Source: Bacteriovorax stolpii
GTDB lineage: Bacteria; Bdellovibrionota; Bacteriovoracia; Bacteriovoracales; Bacteriovoracaceae
Direction of reading: 5' to 3'
Assembly: GCA_945890905.1 (NCBI GenBank)
Contig: CAMDDI010000015.1
Location: forward strand, 1-21,630
DNA length: 21,630 bases
This document shows, one piece after another, positions 21,609 through 21,630 of this stretch (positions are counted from its first letter, which is position 1; the number at the start of each line of letters is the position of its first letter). Under the pieces are notes generated by a model. It did no database searches. It had not been told where the DNA came from and saw nothing but the letters and a program-made list of their open reading frames with translations. The position numbers were made by a program, and so were the translations under genes.

Positions 21609-21630
21609 TAGGAGAGTCATTTTATTTTCA

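Noticed and set aside
1..21630. Mobile elements, CRISPR arrays, tRNA or rRNA genes
   Set aside because: No transposase, integrase, regularly spaced repeats or recognisable RNA gene was found. The two FecR/barrel modules are diverged paralogues, not insertion-sequence repeats.

Overview
The window is about 21.6 kb of compact, moderately AT-rich chromosome from a Gram-negative bacterium. Outer-membrane beta-barrels, lipobox lipoproteins, Sec signal peptides and an LpoB-type cell-wall activator all point that way. The gene mix (LPP20/LpoB/COG3014 lipoproteins, FecR-domain secreted proteins, transglutaminase-elicitor-like enzymes, PhoBR-like pair) together with the base composition suggests a Bdellovibrionota relative such as Bacteriovorax or Peredibacter. 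That placement is inference, because the window has no rRNA or other phylogenetic marker. No transposase, integrase, tRNA, CRISPR array or phage gene was seen.

Layout. 1-2.7 kb: phosphoenolpyruvate carboxylase, with a convergent parvulin prolyl isomerase. 2.7-4.1 kb: a PuuD-like membrane protein translationally coupled to a small cytochrome c (together they resemble a split PuuD), then a convergent S4-like mini-protein. 4.2-7.8 kb: module A, a secreted FecR-domain protein followed by a TPR/outer-membrane barrel protein, then a DedA membrane transporter. 7.8-8.5 kb: a non-coding stretch, a small secreted four-cysteine protein and a strong bidirectional terminator. 8.5-10.7 kb (minus strand): two tandem paralogues of a secreted transglutaminase-elicitor-like enzyme. 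10.9-13.9 kb: module B, a paralogous second copy of the FecR plus TPR/barrel pair. 13.9-16.4 kb (minus strand): a PhoR-like histidine kinase and PhoB-like regulator, with direct TTAAC(A/C) repeats and a promoter in front of the regulator. 16.6-20.6 kb: a four-gene lipoprotein operon (LPP20-like, LPP20-like, LpoB-like, COG3014-like). 20.6-21.5 kb: a secreted HExxH metalloprotease-like protein whose start codon lies inside a 12-bp perfect hairpin.

How the genes fit together. Most of the window deals with the envelope. The best candidate for an undescribed system is the duplicated FecR/TPR-barrel pair. The FecR proteins have cleavable signal peptides, no transmembrane anchor, no neighbouring sigma factor and no TonB receptor, so they do not look like classical anti-sigma regulators. 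Each instead sits next to an outer-membrane barrel with periplasmic TPRs, which suggests an export or surface-assembly pair. The two copies flank the tandem transglutaminase-like genes.

A second theme is gene expression. Four genes that begin transcription units (ppc, fecR-A, the phoB-like gene, the first LPP20 gene) have a -10-like box ending only 6-8 nt before the ATG and no Shine-Dalgarno, as expected for leaderless mRNAs. Many other genes, including several operon-internal ones, have clear AGGAG-type sites.
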